64,000 nt of DNA from Streptomyces sp. TS71-3 (GTDB lineage: Bacteria > Actinomycetota > Actinomycetes > Streptomycetales > Streptomycetaceae): assembly GCF_018327685.1 (NCBI RefSeq), contig NZ_BNEL01000001.1:1736001-1800000 (forward strand), read 5' to 3'. This document shows, in pieces, positions 51,067 to 62,081 of this stretch; position 1 is the first letter of the stretch, and the number at the start of each line of letters is the position of its first letter. The notes below the pieces were generated by a model. The model did not search any database. It was not told the origin of the DNA and worked only from the letters and a program-made list of their open reading frames with translations. Made by a program: the position numbers and the translations under genes.

Positions 51067-51480
51067 TTGGAGCCGCGCGCCGGCTCGTGGCCGTCCTGAG
51101 GGGGCTGTCCGGGTCGCGTCCGGCCCACCGCCGGCTGGGTGGTCGTTCGCGCAGTTCCCCGCGCCCCTTGTCCGTGGGGCTGCGCCCCGTGCTGCTCAAG
51201 GGACGCGGAGAACTGCGCGACCGCCACGACGACACCGTCAGGTCGCCACCGCCCGAAGGGGCTGGTTCTGTCGCAGCCGGACCAGTGGTGGGTGGTGGTT
51301 GCTCGCGCGGGTCCCCGCGCCCCCGCGGGGCGCCGTTGGGCGGGTGCGCCCAGCCGAAGCGGACCCGCAGGCCCCCGAAGACGGCCCGGCCCGCCGCCAG
51401 GCGAAATGCCCACACGCCGGACACGCGTGATCGCCCACAGCGAACGCCCCCGGCGCCGGGAACATCTCCGGGCTCACATG
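51067..51480. other. Intergenic region upstream of lon with repeat copies
   Basis: Roughly 410 bases holding reversed and forward copies of the dispersed element (GCGCAGTTCCCCGCGCCCCTT near 51145, GGGACGCGGAGAACTGCGCG near 51200 and a decayed one near 51305). They make a long inverted repeat around GTCCGTGGGGCTGCGCCCC. No gene is supported. Confidence 0.55.
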
Positions 51481-51482
51481 CA

Positions 51483-51501
51483 TTGAGCCCACATAGCTCA
51501 A
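51483..51501. promoter_or_regulatory. HAIR-like operator (HspR box) upstream of lon
   Basis: TTGAGC at 51483-51488 and GCTCAA at 51496-51501 with a 7-base spacer closely fit the HspR-associated inverted repeat CTTGAGT-N7-ACTCAAG. It ends 22 bases before the lon start codon. lon of Streptomyces is a known HspR target. Confidence 0.85.
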
Positions 51502-51523
51502 CTTGACTGCCGAAGGGGAGATC

Positions 51524-53950
<2,427 letters not shown>

Positions 53951-54010
53951 CGGCCTCGGCCGCCTGACGGCCCGACGGCCCTACGGCACGGGTGGTGCCC
54001 GTGGCACACC

Positions 54011-54043
54011 CGGTGGCCGGTTCCCCTTGGGAGCCGGCCACCG
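54011..54043. terminator. Terminator between lon and lysozyme gene
   Basis: CGGTGGCCGGTTCCC and GGGAGCCGGCCACCG form an imperfect stem with a CTT-containing loop between two convergent genes. Confidence 0.75.
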
Positions 54044-54068
54044 GGCCGCTCCGGAGCGTGATGGCCGC

Positions 54069-54905
54069 TCAGCCGTTGGCGAGCGCCTTGACGCGGTCCA
54101 GCGTGCCGTTGAAGTGGTCGTGGTCGCCGACCGTGGGCCCCGTCGACGTGTACTGCCAGACGGTGTAGGTGCCCCAGCCCGCGGGGAGCGTGCCCACGCT
54201 GCTCGCGTAGCGGGCGATCGCCAACGGGTCGCTGGAGCCGAACGCCTTGGAGTTGCCGGTGCAGTCGCTCCACCAGCTCGTCGCGGTGTAGATCACGGCG
54301 TACCGGCCGGTGAGCGAGCGGTAGGTGTTGACGAAGTCGCGGATCCAGCTGACCATCCCGGCGTCGCTCAGGCCGTAGCAGGAGGCCCCGTAGGGGTTCC
54401 ACTCGATGTCCAGCATGCCCGGCAGCGTCCTGCCGTCCTTCGACCAGCCGCCTCCGTGCGCGGCGAAGTACTTCGCCTGCGAGGCGCCGCTGGAGGTGTC
54501 GGGCGTGGCGAAGTGGTACGCGCCGCGGATCATGCCGATGTTGTACGAGCCGTTGTACTGCTGCGCGAAGTCCTCGTTCTGGTAGCTGGTGCTCTCGGTG
54601 GCCTTCACGTAGGCCCACTTCACACCGCTGTTCCAGAGGGTCCCCCAGTTGACGCTGTTCTGGTGACCGCTGACGTCCACGCCCTCGGTCTGCCCGGCAC
54701 GCGGCAGCGGCGACGACGGCTGCCGGCCGTCGTGGGCGACGACGCCCATGCCGAGGTAGGCGGTGCCGCGCTCGGGGGCCTCGGCGGTGCGGGGCGCGGC
54801 CTGGGCCGTCGTGGGCAGGGCGAGCAGCAGGGTGAGCGCGGCGAGGAGGGTGCCGGACACGGCGAGGGGCGAGCGGCGGGGCGTTCTTGAACTGCGCACG
54901 GACAT
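54069..54905 (-). CDS. Secreted GH25 lysozyme (muramidase)
   Basis: A 278-residue exported glycoside hydrolase of family 25 that cleaves the MurNAc-GlcNAc bond of peptidoglycan. The signal peptide has a basic start (RSSRTPRRSP), a hydrophobic core (LLAALTLLLALPT) and an AQA-A cleavage site near residue 36. The catalytic domain has EGVDVSGHQ with the first Asp (~77), WAYVKATESTSYQNEDF, the active-site LDIEWNPYGASC pair and a WQYTSTGPTVGDHDHFNGT end. The ATG at 54905 has a GGAGG site. Probably for cell-wall turnover or competition. Confidence 0.93.
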   Translation of the reverse strand: MSVRSSRTPRRSPLAVSGTLLAALTLLLALPTTAQAAPRTAEAPERGTAYLGMGVVAHDGRQPSSPLPRAGQTEGVDVSGHQNSVNWGTLWNSGVKWAYVKATESTSYQNEDFAQQYNGSYNIGMIRGAYHFATPDTSSGASQAKYFAAHGGGWSKDGRTLPGMLDIEWNPYGASCYGLSDAGMVSWIRDFVNTYRSLTGRYAVIYTATSWWSDCTGNSKAFGSSDPLAIARYASSVGTLPAGWGTYTVWQYTSTGPTVGDHDHFNGTLDRVKALANG

Positions 54906-55558
54906 CACGTGCCTCCGAGTGCCTGGGGAACCCGCTGGCCGGGAAGGGTCGACGAGAACCCGGGGTGGGGGAGTCTGAGGGCTTCTTCCGGTGACCGTCA
55001 GGGGGCGGGATCGGGGGTGGGGGGATCCGCGGAGGGAGGGCAACGGTGGACGGGCCGCGCCGACGCTTGTCGGTTACCTGGCTTGTCGGTTACATGCCAC
55101 GTTAGTGACTCTATGCACGTAGACCCCAGGGGGGAAGGGGGGTGGGAGACCATCGTCGGCCCACGCCTGGGCGATACTGGCCGAGCTGCGGCGAAGATCG
55201 TGCCTCGTGGGAACTTTGAACGGCTGGAACGCCGATAACCGTTAAAGACACTGAGAACGCCGAAAGATACTGAGATCACCGAGAGCGCCGAGAGCGTTGG
55301 GAACAGCGAGAAGCCGAGAAGCCGGGGAGCTGAGCAGCAGGCGAGGCCGAGGCGCCGGGAGCCCCGAGAACCACCGAGATCACCGAGATCACTGAGAACG
55401 CCGAGATCACCGAGATCACCGAGATCACCGAGAACGCCGAGATCACCGAGAACGCCGTGAACAGCGAGAAACGCGGAATGCAGGGCATGGGTGCTGACGT
55501 GCACAGGAACCGGAACGACGAGCGGCGTGCCGCCGAGGCCGGGGTGTCGGAAGGCGAG
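54906..55558. other. Long intergenic region with 9-bp tandem repeats
   Basis: About 650 bases between the divergent lysozyme gene and the MarR gene. The left part carries the lysozyme promoter. From about 55250 to 55463 it is dominated by repeats of an ACCGAGATC unit (separate entry). A palindrome-like CTTGTCGGTTAC/CTTGTCGGTTACATG doublet lies near 55069-55098. No gene is supported except a possible N-terminal extension of the MarR frame from 55457. Confidence 0.55.
55372..55463. repeat. 9-bp simple tandem repeat (CACCGAGAT / CGCCGAGAA), ~10 units
   Basis: Ten consecutive 9-bp units alternate between CACCGAGAT and CGCCGAGAA or CACTGAGAA. Degenerate units extend back to about 55250. A 9-bp period keeps reading frame, and the tract ends right at the first possible start codon (GTG 55457) of the MarR gene. 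Confidence 0.85.
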
Positions 55559-55993
55559 ATGGACGCGGAATTCCTCGCTCTCGAAAGGGAGCTGACGGTA
55601 TTCCTGCGCCGGGCCCGCGCCTCCTCGGGCGAGATGGCCCGTGCCGTCCACCCGGACCTGGAGCCCGCTGCGTACGGGCTGCTGGTCTGCCTTGAGGAGG
55701 GCGGGCAGCGGGCCACGGACCTCGCCGGCTACATCGGCGTCGGCAAGGCCACCATGAGCCGCCAGCTCCGCGCCCTGGAGGCGCTCGGCTTCGTCGCCCG
55801 CGAGCCCGATCCGGACGACGGGCGCGCGTGGCAGATCCACCTCACCGAACGGGGCCGTGACCGCCTGCGCACCGTCCGCAATGCCCGCCGAGCGCTCTAC
55901 GTGGACCGGCTCGCGGACTGGAACCGCAGCGAGGTGGCTGAGCTGGCGAGGTTGTTGCACCAGCTCAACGAGGCGGCCGGGGCCGAGGAGTAG
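55559..55993 (+). CDS. MarR-family transcriptional regulator
   Basis: A winged-helix regulator of about 144 residues. It shows FLALERELTVFLRRARA (dimer helix), YGLLVCLEEGGQRATDLAGY, the recognition region GVGKATMSRQLRALEALGFV and wing PDPDDGRAWQIHLTERGRD, ending in a dimerisation helix. The start is uncertain. The ATG at 55559 with GGAAGG gives the family's normal length; in-frame GTG 55457, ATG 55478 and ATG 55487 would add up to 34 residues coded partly by repeat-adjacent DNA. It stands alone between unrelated genes; ligand unknown. Confidence 0.87.
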   Translation: MDAEFLALERELTVFLRRARASSGEMARAVHPDLEPAAYGLLVCLEEGGQRATDLAGYIGVGKATMSRQLRALEALGFVAREPDPDDGRAWQIHLTERGRDRLRTVRNARRALYVDRLADWNRSEVAELARLLHQLNEAAGAEE

Positions 55994-56324
55994 CGCGCCC
56001 CGGGGTGCGGGGTTTGCGGGGTCGCGGTTCGCCGGGCGGTGGGGTTTCACCCGGCGGTGGGCCGGGCCGGTTGAGGGTGCCGCCTTGGGCGGTGGGCGGG
56101 CTGCGGGTGTGTTGTGGTTGCTCGCTCCCCCACTGCCTTGAAGGCGTGGGAGGTACCCCCATCCCCGCGCCCCTTGCGGGGTGCAGCCCTGCCGGGTGGT
56201 GGGCGGGGCCGGGGTTGCGTGGGTTCGACTCGTGGTCTGCTGCGGGTTCGCCGTGGTTGCTCGCGCAGTTCCTCGCGCCCCTTTCGGGGCGCGGCCGCAC
56301 CGGAAAGGGGCCGGGGCGGACCCC
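55994..56324. other. Intergenic region with both repeat families
   Basis: About 330 bases between convergent genes. It contains the GCTCCCCCACTGCC element (56124-56175) and a reversed GCGCAGTTCCTCGCGCCCCTTTCGGGGCGC copy (56264-56292) ending in a GCGCCCC/GGGGCGC hairpin that can act as terminator. No gene is supported. Confidence 0.6.
56124..56175 (+). repeat. GCTCCCCCACTGCC dispersed element, copy 3
   Basis: GCTCCCCCACTGCCTTGAAG, GCGTGGGAGGTACCCCCATC and CCCGCGCCCCTT, almost identical to the copy at 34351. Confidence 0.85.
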
Positions 56325-57110
56325 TTACAGCTCCGCGTAGATCACCGACGCGTCGTCGTGGGTCTTGCTGCGGCGCAGGAAGACGCGGTCGGTGTCGGCT
56401 CGTTCCAGGGCGCGTACCCGGTCGACCAGGGCCTGCGGGCCCTCCTTGCGGAGCAGGGCCAGGGAGTCCGCCCAGTCGCCCTCGTGGAACTTCTCCACCC
56501 AGCGGGTCGCGCCGTCCGTGAGTGCGGCCACCGCCTGGACCTCCGAGCGCGGCCGGACGCCGGCCACCGCGCGTGAGGCGACCTCCGGGTCGGCGGCCGC
56601 GGTGAAGAAGCCGCCCTCCTTGTTGCGCAACGTGGCATCGGTGACGGTCTCCGTGGCGAGCGCGCGGCGCGGGAGGCGGTGCAGGCGGTCGTCCAGCACC
56701 GGGACCACCCCGCCGTCCGCCTCCACGACCAGCAACACCGAGTCGGACAGCACGAGATGCTCGACCTGGTCGTCGTCCCAGCGGGCCAGGACGACGGTTG
56801 CCTGAGGGGTGCGCGGGTGAGAAAGGTCACAGGTGGTGCGGTGGGCATCCGCGGTGCGCAGGATTGCCGCGGAGAGCACCTCGCGCAGGGCCATGTCACG
56901 GTGTGAAACGGACAGTTCACCCAGCGCTCCGCCGAGCCTGGCGGTGAACCAATGGACGGAATGCAGACAACCGTCGTCGCCCTGCGGCGGGGTGACACCG
57001 TCCAGCAGCACCAGCACTCCGCCCCTTCCGGAGGCCGGAAGTGCAACCGATGCATAGTCCTCGTTGGGTCGTGCGGGGTCGCCCGGGACGGTGGCGAGTT
57101 CGATGCGCAT
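56325..57110 (-). CDS. PP2C-like phosphatase-fold protein
   Basis: A 261-residue protein resembling the PP2C/SpoIIE serine-threonine phosphatase fold. RPNEDYASVAL near the N-terminus corresponds to the RxxNED metal-binding motif, and VLVLLDGVTPPQGDDGCLHS replaces the usual VxDGxGG. VLSDSVLLVVEADGGV is the middle strand-turn, and AALTDGATRWVEKF corresponds to the second metal Asp (LxSDG). The final metal site resembles KTHDDASVIYAEL (DD in place of DNxT). Motifs are modified but acidic residues remain, so it may be active. ATG at 57110 used; a GTG 15 bases earlier is an alternative. Confidence 0.75.
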   Translation of the reverse strand: MRIELATVPGDPARPNEDYASVALPASGRGGVLVLLDGVTPPQGDDGCLHSVHWFTARLGGALGELSVSHRDMALREVLSAAILRTADAHRTTCDLSHPRTPQATVVLARWDDDQVEHLVLSDSVLLVVEADGGVVPVLDDRLHRLPRRALATETVTDATLRNKEGGFFTAAADPEVASRAVAGVRPRSEVQAVAALTDGATRWVEKFHEGDWADSLALLRKEGPQALVDRVRALERADTDRVFLRRSKTHDDASVIYAEL

Positions 57111-57484
57111 TCGGCCAGTCTGCACGAGGTGCCCGCAATGGGCCGCGCGGGCGCCGCGGGACGCCGTAACGTGGTCTGTACCTGCAGGTCAGCCGCCGGG
57201 TTTGGGGTGGATTGATCAAGGTCGGCGAGGCGTGGCGGGGCATCTTGCCAAAGCGTGTGGCCCACGTCCAACCGACACACTGAACACGCCCCCTGTTCAA
57301 TGACTTTGGAACTTGCCGCTGGCCCTGCACCGATGTTCACTCCTTTGAGTGGCGGGTAGGGCGATGTGCGTCCGCGTCTCACGGGCACTGGGATGGTCGG
57401 GAGCCGAACCCGGAGACGCTCGTGTTGACGGATCGTCACCCGGGTCCATGGGCAGACGGATCAAGATTGCGAGCACCGGTGCAG
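57111..57484. other. Divergent intergenic region of PP2C gene and conservon
   Basis: About 370 bases between divergent genes, holding both promoters. A TTGACG hexamer at 57424-57429 could be a -35 box for the conservon kinase, but a matching -10 is unclear. No gene is supported. Confidence 0.45.
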
Positions 57485-60400
57485 ATGAATCGGCCGCGGC
57501 GCGAGGGCAGGCAGCAGACGGTCTCGGAGGAGACCACGCGCGGCCTGGCACCGAGCGGCCCCTCCGGAACAGCCGGCGGGGGCGGGGACGTCAGGGGCGG
57601 CACGGGTGTCGTGGAGGGCACGGGTGCCGTGGACCACGCGGGCGGTGCGGGTGCTCCCGCCGGGATGATCCCGCGGCCGCAGGGCGGGTACGTCCCCTAT
57701 GCGGATGGCACCACCCATGCGGACGCCACCACCCATGCCGATGCCACCACCGGTCCGTCCGCGGAAGCCACGGGTGCGGCGGTCGCCGGAGGTACGAGCC
57801 TGGCCGAGCAGGCCCACGGCTCACCGAACCGCACGCCGAACCCCGCCGTGCGCGGCGCGCGCCAGGCGGTACGTGCCCAGGGCGCCGCGCAGGCCACCGC
57901 CACGGTCCCGCCTTCCGCCCCCGGCACGGCGTCCCCGGTCTCCGCCCCCGGCACGGCGTCCCCCGCCGGCGCGGCCCCGGCCCCCGCGACCGTCGAGCCG
58001 GACACGACTTCCGCCACCGCGCCCCCCGCCACCGCCGAACCCGCTCCCGGCGCGCCGACCCCGCCGGCCACCGGCACCGCCGCCGGCAAGCCGACCCCCC
58101 CTGCCGGCAAGGGCCGCCGCAGCCGGGTGCGCAGCCGGCTCATCGTCGCCGTCGCCGTGGTGGCCGCCACGACCGCCGCGGCGAGCGCCCCCGCGCTCGT
58201 GGCCGCCTGCGCGAACGTGAGCGACTCGCAGGCCCTCGTGAGCGACGCGGAGCGGACCCGGCAGGCGCTCAGCCTGGCCCACTCCCTCGCCGACGAGCGC
58301 GACGAGGCCACCGCCTACGTCGCCGCAGGCCGGCCCGAGGACGGGGCGCCCTCCGCCGAGGACCGCGCAGCCGTCGACCGCGGTATCGCCGAACTCCGCA
58401 CCGACGCGACGGCCGGCCTCCGCCACGACCTCGGCCGGATCGCGGACGCCCGCAAGGCGGCGCTCACCGGCAAGAGCAGCGCCCTGCACACCCACGAGGC
58501 GTACGCCGCCGTCATCCTGAGCCTGCACCGGCTCGCCGAGGACCTGGCGGACCGCACCCCGCCCCGTGCCGGCACCGGCGCGCACGCCCTCGCCGACCTG
58601 GACCGCGCGGTCGAGCAGGCCGAGGCCACCCGCGGCCTGCTGCTCGCCGCGCTCGCCGTGCCCGGCGGGACCACCACCGTCATCGACCCGATCACCGGGC
58701 TGCCCCAGACGGTGCCCGACGAGTCGTCCTCCGCGTCCGCGCACCGCGCCGAGCTCAGCGCCGCCGCACAGCAGGCACGGCTGCGGGAGCAGTCCGCGTT
58801 CGCCGACTTCCGCGACGGCGCGCCCGCCGCCTACCGGACCGCGTACGACTCCACCGTCTCGGGCCCCGACGTGAGCACCGCGGAGAGCGACCTCGCCCGG
58901 CTCACCGACCAGCCCACGCTGTCCGCGGACGACCTCGACACCGACTCCGGGAAGCTGGGGAACGCCCTCACCTCGCGCATCGACATGATGCGCGGCGCCG
59001 AGGCGTCGCTGAACACGACCCGCGCCAAGGAACTCGCCGCGCTCCGCGACGACGACGTCACCGCGCTGGAGATCCGGGCGGCGCTGGCAGGTGCCTGCCT
59101 GCTGGCCGCCGTCGGCGTCACCATGGCCATGGCCAGGGGCCTGACCCGGCCGCTCGCCGTGCTGCGCATCGGCTCGGCCCGGCTCGCCACGGCTCCGGAG
59201 GCCGAGGAGCCGATCCGCTTCACCGGCCGCAACGACGAGTTCGCGCAGGTCGTACGGTCCGTCAACGCCCTGCACGCGCACGCCCTCGACCTGCACCGGC
59301 GGGTGCGCGGCGGCGCCGGCGCGAACGGCGCGCCGGCCGCCGCGGGTACGGCGCCCGAGGCGCGGCTCATATCCGGTTCCGGGGACCCCACGGCAGACGG
59401 CATCCGGGCAGGCGGCATCCGGGCGGACGGCATCCGGGCGGACGGCACCGCCGCGGGCCGCGCCGCCGTACGCAGCGCCCTGGACGCCGCCGCTGCCGGT
59501 CTCGACCAGGCCCGCCGGGCCCCGGGTGCCGGCCAGAGCACCTTCGTCCACCTCGCCCTGCGCACCCTCGGCCTCGTCGAGCGGCAACTCGCCGTCATCG
59601 AGAAGCTGGAGGAGCAGGAGGACGACCCCGACCGGCTCGCCACGCTCTTCCGGCTCGACCACTTCGCCACCCTGATGCGGCGGCACAGCGAGAACCTCCT
59701 GGTACTCGCCGGTGCCGACCACGGCCACCAGCACCACGAGCCCGTGCCGCTGGTCGACGTCGTACGCGCCGCGGTCAGCGAGACCGAGCGCTACGAGCGC
59801 ATACGCATCGCCTCGCTCCCGGCGCACGCGCACGTCGTCGGGTTCGCCGCGGACGACCTCAGCCATCTGCTCGCCGAGCTGATGGAGAACGCCACGGCGT
59901 GCTCCCCTCCGGACGCCCCCGTCGAGCTCTCGGGGTGGCTGCTGGAGAGCGGGGACATGATGCTCTCCGTCGTCGACGAGGGCATCGGCATGTCACCCGA
60001 GCGGCTCGACGAGACCAACGCCCGGCTGGCCCGGCCGGAGGCGGACGACGGGGCCGGCCCCGACGCGTTCGGCGCCCCCGCTTCCGCCGGCACGAACGGA
60101 CCCTCCGCGAACGGACCCTCCGCGAACGGCCCGTCCGTGAACGGCACTTCTGCGCACGGCCTTTCCGCGAACGGCACCGCCGCGGACGGAACCGCCGCGG
60201 ACGAGGCGTCCGGGTCGGGACTCGGCCTCTACGTGGTGGCCCGGCTCGCGGCCCGGCACGGCGTGCGGGTACGGCTGCGGGACCAGAAGCGCGGCGGCAT
60301 CGCGGCCGTCGTCGTGCTGCCCGCACAGATGCTCGCGGAGGCCGGCACGAGCGTGGCCGGGCCCCCGCGGGAGGTCCGCCTGCTGGGCGGCGGTCCCGCT

Positions 60401-61105
60401 GTCCGGCTGCCCGGCGCGTCGGCCGAGGTCAACTCCAACGTGCTGCCCGGCAGGGGCAGCGGGGGCGACCCCGGCGCGGACCCGCTGATCGCCGCCGCCG
60501 AGGCGGCCCTGCGCGCCGCTCCCGATTCCGGCGGCCACGCGCAGGCACCCGCACCGGCCGAGGCCCACGCCCCGGCCGGCGTCCACTTCCCGGCAGGGCC
60601 GCCCACCCCGGCGAGCAGGCCGGCCCCGGCCCAGGAGCCCGCCCCGAACCCGTACGCCATCGGGCCCGACACGCACGAACGCACCCGTGACGCGGGGCAG
60701 GACCGTCCGGCGACCCTGCCCGGCGGCCCCACGCGGGACTCCGGCGCCTGGGAGCGGGTGACGGACAAGGGCCTGCCGAAGCGGACCCCCAGGGTCTCCT
60801 CGGCGCGCGGGGTGCCCGCCCCGCGTACCGGCGCGGTCGACGCCGGGGAACTGCGCCGCAGACTGGGCGCCTTCCAGCAGGGCGCCAGAAACGGCCTGCG
60901 GGACGCCGAGGCGGAACTCGCCGCCGGCCATGACGGACAGCACGACCGGCAAGGACAGCACGACCAGCAGGGACAGCACGGCCAGCAAGGACAGCAGCGC
61001 GGCACCGCCCGCGGCACCGGACAGCACCAGCACCACACATCGGCACGCGCGGCCCAACCACCCGCGGAAGTCAAGGGGGACACGGTCGAGGAGGCAAGCA
61101 GTTGA
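57485..61105 (+). CDS. cvnA: Conservon sensor histidine kinase-like protein (CvnA)
   Basis: A membrane protein of ~1206 residues. Residues 1-215 are a disordered Ala/Pro/Gly/Thr-rich tail. A first membrane helix (LIVAVAVVAATTAAASAPAL) is followed by an external helical nitrate/nitrite-sensing-like domain, then a second helix (ALAGACLLAAVGVTMAMARG), a HAMP-like region and a kinase core. Recognisable boxes are RLDHFATLMRRHSENLLVLA (dimer/His region), LLAELMENATACSPPDAP (N box), VVDEGIGMSPERLDETNARL (G1) and SGSGLGLYVVARLAARHG (G2). The ATP lid holds a low-complexity ANGPS repeat insert. The C-terminal ~330 residues are again disordered and end in a Gln/His/Gly-rich DQQGQHGQQGQ run. The start is uncertain (ATG 57485 or an in-frame TTG at 57422). 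Confidence 0.87.
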   Translation: MNRPRREGRQQTVSEETTRGLAPSGPSGTAGGGGDVRGGTGVVEGTGAVDHAGGAGAPAGMIPRPQGGYVPYADGTTHADATTHADATTGPSAEATGAAVAGGTSLAEQAHGSPNRTPNPAVRGARQAVRAQGAAQATATVPPSAPGTASPVSAPGTASPAGAAPAPATVEPDTTSATAPPATAEPAPGAPTPPATGTAAGKPTPPAGKGRRSRVRSRLIVAVAVVAATTAAASAPALVAACANVSDSQALVSDAERTRQALSLAHSLADERDEATAYVAAGRPEDGAPSAEDRAAVDRGIAELRTDATAGLRHDLGRIADARKAALTGKSSALHTHEAYAAVILSLHRLAEDLADRTPPRAGTGAHALADLDRAVEQAEATRGLLLAALAVPGGTTTVIDPITGLPQTVPDESSSASAHRAELSAAAQQARLREQSAFADFRDGAPAAYRTAYDSTVSGPDVSTAESDLARLTDQPTLSADDLDTDSGKLGNALTSRIDMMRGAEASLNTTRAKELAALRDDDVTALEIRAALAGACLLAAVGVTMAMARGLTRPLAVLRIGSARLATAPEAEEPIRFTGRNDEFAQVVRSVNALHAHALDLHRRVRGGAGANGAPAAAGTAPEARLISGSGDPTADGIRAGGIRADGIRADGTAAGRAAVRSALDAAAAGLDQARRAPGAGQSTFVHLALRTLGLVERQLAVIEKLEEQEDDPDRLATLFRLDHFATLMRRHSENLLVLAGADHGHQHHEPVPLVDVVRAAVSETERYERIRIASLPAHAHVVGFAADDLSHLLAELMENATACSPPDAPVELSGWLLESGDMMLSVVDEGIGMSPERLDETNARLARPEADDGAGPDAFGAPASAGTNGPSANGPSANGPSVNGTSAHGLSANGTAADGTAADEASGSGLGLYVVARLAARHGVRVRLRDQKRGGIAAVVVLPAQMLAEAGTSVAGPPREVRLLGGGPAVRLPGASAEVNSNVLPGRGSGGDPGADPLIAAAEAALRAAPDSGGHAQAPAPAEAHAPAGVHFPAGPPTPASRPAPAQEPAPNPYAIGPDTHERTRDAGQDRPATLPGGPTRDSGAWERVTDKGLPKRTPRVSSARGVPAPRTGAVDAGELRRRLGAFQQGARNGLRDAEAELAAGHDGQHDRQGQHDQQGQHGQQGQQRGTARGTGQHQHHTSARAAQPPAEVKGDTVEEASS

Positions 61106-61689
61106 CTGCGCCCAGCACCTATGGACTGAGTACCGAGGCACGCAATCTGCAGTGGCTGCTGGCCAATCTCGTGGAGGAGGTGCCCGGACTGCTCTCCGTG
61201 GCCGTGGTCTCCTCCGACGGCCTGCTGCTCCTCTCCTCCGATCCGGCGGGAGAGGCCGAGCCCGACACGGGTGACGGCGACGGCGGCGCCGGCGACGGAC
61301 CCAAGGGATCCTCGGCCGACCTGGCCGCCATCGTCTCCGGCCTCGGCAGTCTCACCGTGGGTGCCTCCCGCCTCATGGACGGCGGCAAGGTGAAGCAGAC
61401 CGTGGTCACCATGCACGAGGGCAGCCTCTGCGTGATGTCGATCAGCGACGGCTCGCTGCTCGGGGTGCACGCCACCCCGGACACCGACATGAGCATCGTC
61501 GCCTACCACATGGCGTTCTTCGTCGGCCGCGCCGGGCACGTCCTCACCCCCGAACTCCGCAGCGAGCTGCGGCAGTCCATGGAGGAGCGGGCCCAGGCGG
61601 CGGGCGGCGGCGACCGGCCGCGGCTCGCCGTGCGCGAGGGCCGGGGCGGCGCGGCGCCCGCGGGCAGGACGACGGGAGGCGGCCAGTGA
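61102..61689 (+). CDS. cvnB: Roadblock/LC7-domain protein (CvnB)
   Basis: A 195-residue protein with a roadblock/LC7 fold (about 10-145): EARNLQWLLANLVEEVPGLL, VAVVSSDGLLLLSS, LAAIVSGLGSLTVGASRLMD and GSLLGVHATPDTDMSIVAYH. A short Gly/Asp insert (GDGDGGAGDG) interrupts the first strand pair, and the last ~40 residues are disordered. In conservons it works with the GTPase, possibly as a regulator of nucleotide state like MglB. It starts with TTG overlapping the cvnA stop (TTGA), so it is translationally coupled. Confidence 0.92.
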   Translation: MTAPSTYGLSTEARNLQWLLANLVEEVPGLLSVAVVSSDGLLLLSSDPAGEAEPDTGDGDGGAGDGPKGSSADLAAIVSGLGSLTVGASRLMDGGKVKQTVVTMHEGSLCVMSISDGSLLGVHATPDTDMSIVAYHMAFFVGRAGHVLTPELRSELRQSMEERAQAAGGGDRPRLAVREGRGGAAPAGRTTGGGQ

Positions 61690-62081
61690 ACCACCCGAAG
61701 CTGCCCCGGCGCGACGCCGAGGCCAAGCCCGCGCGCGTGCGCCCGTACTCCCTCACCGGCGGCCGCACCCGCTTCGGGCACGTGCTGCTCGTCGAGACGT
61801 TCGTGGCCGCCATCGAGGCCCCGGAGGAGCGCCTCGAACTGACGAACCGTGCCGCGGCCCGGGTCATGCCCGAGATGCGGGCCATCGTCGAACTGTGCCG
61901 CCGCATGCGGACGGTGGCCGAGATCGCCGCGCTGCTGAGGATGCCGCTCGGCGTGGTCCGCGTGCTGCTGAGCGACCTCGCGGACCAGGGAAAGATCCGC
62001 GTGTACGGAACCGGTCACGGCCCCGGACAGCCGGACCGGGCACTGCTGGAAAGGGTGCTGAGTGGACTCCGCCGTCTCTGA
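61686..62081 (+). CDS. cvnC: DUF742 protein (CvnC)
   Basis: A 131-residue DUF742 protein, the third member of the conserved operon. RVRPYSLTGGRTRFGHVLLV is the N-terminal signature, and the C-terminal half resembles a winged helix (RMRTVAEIAALLRMPLGVV, VLLSDLADQGKIRV). It starts with GTG overlapping the preceding stop (GTGA) and overlaps the GTPase gene by 20 bases. Probably a DNA-binding or adaptor component. Confidence 0.93.
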   Translation: MNHPKLPRRDAEAKPARVRPYSLTGGRTRFGHVLLVETFVAAIEAPEERLELTNRAAARVMPEMRAIVELCRRMRTVAEIAALLRMPLGVVRVLLSDLADQGKIRVYGTGHGPGQPDRALLERVLSGLRRL

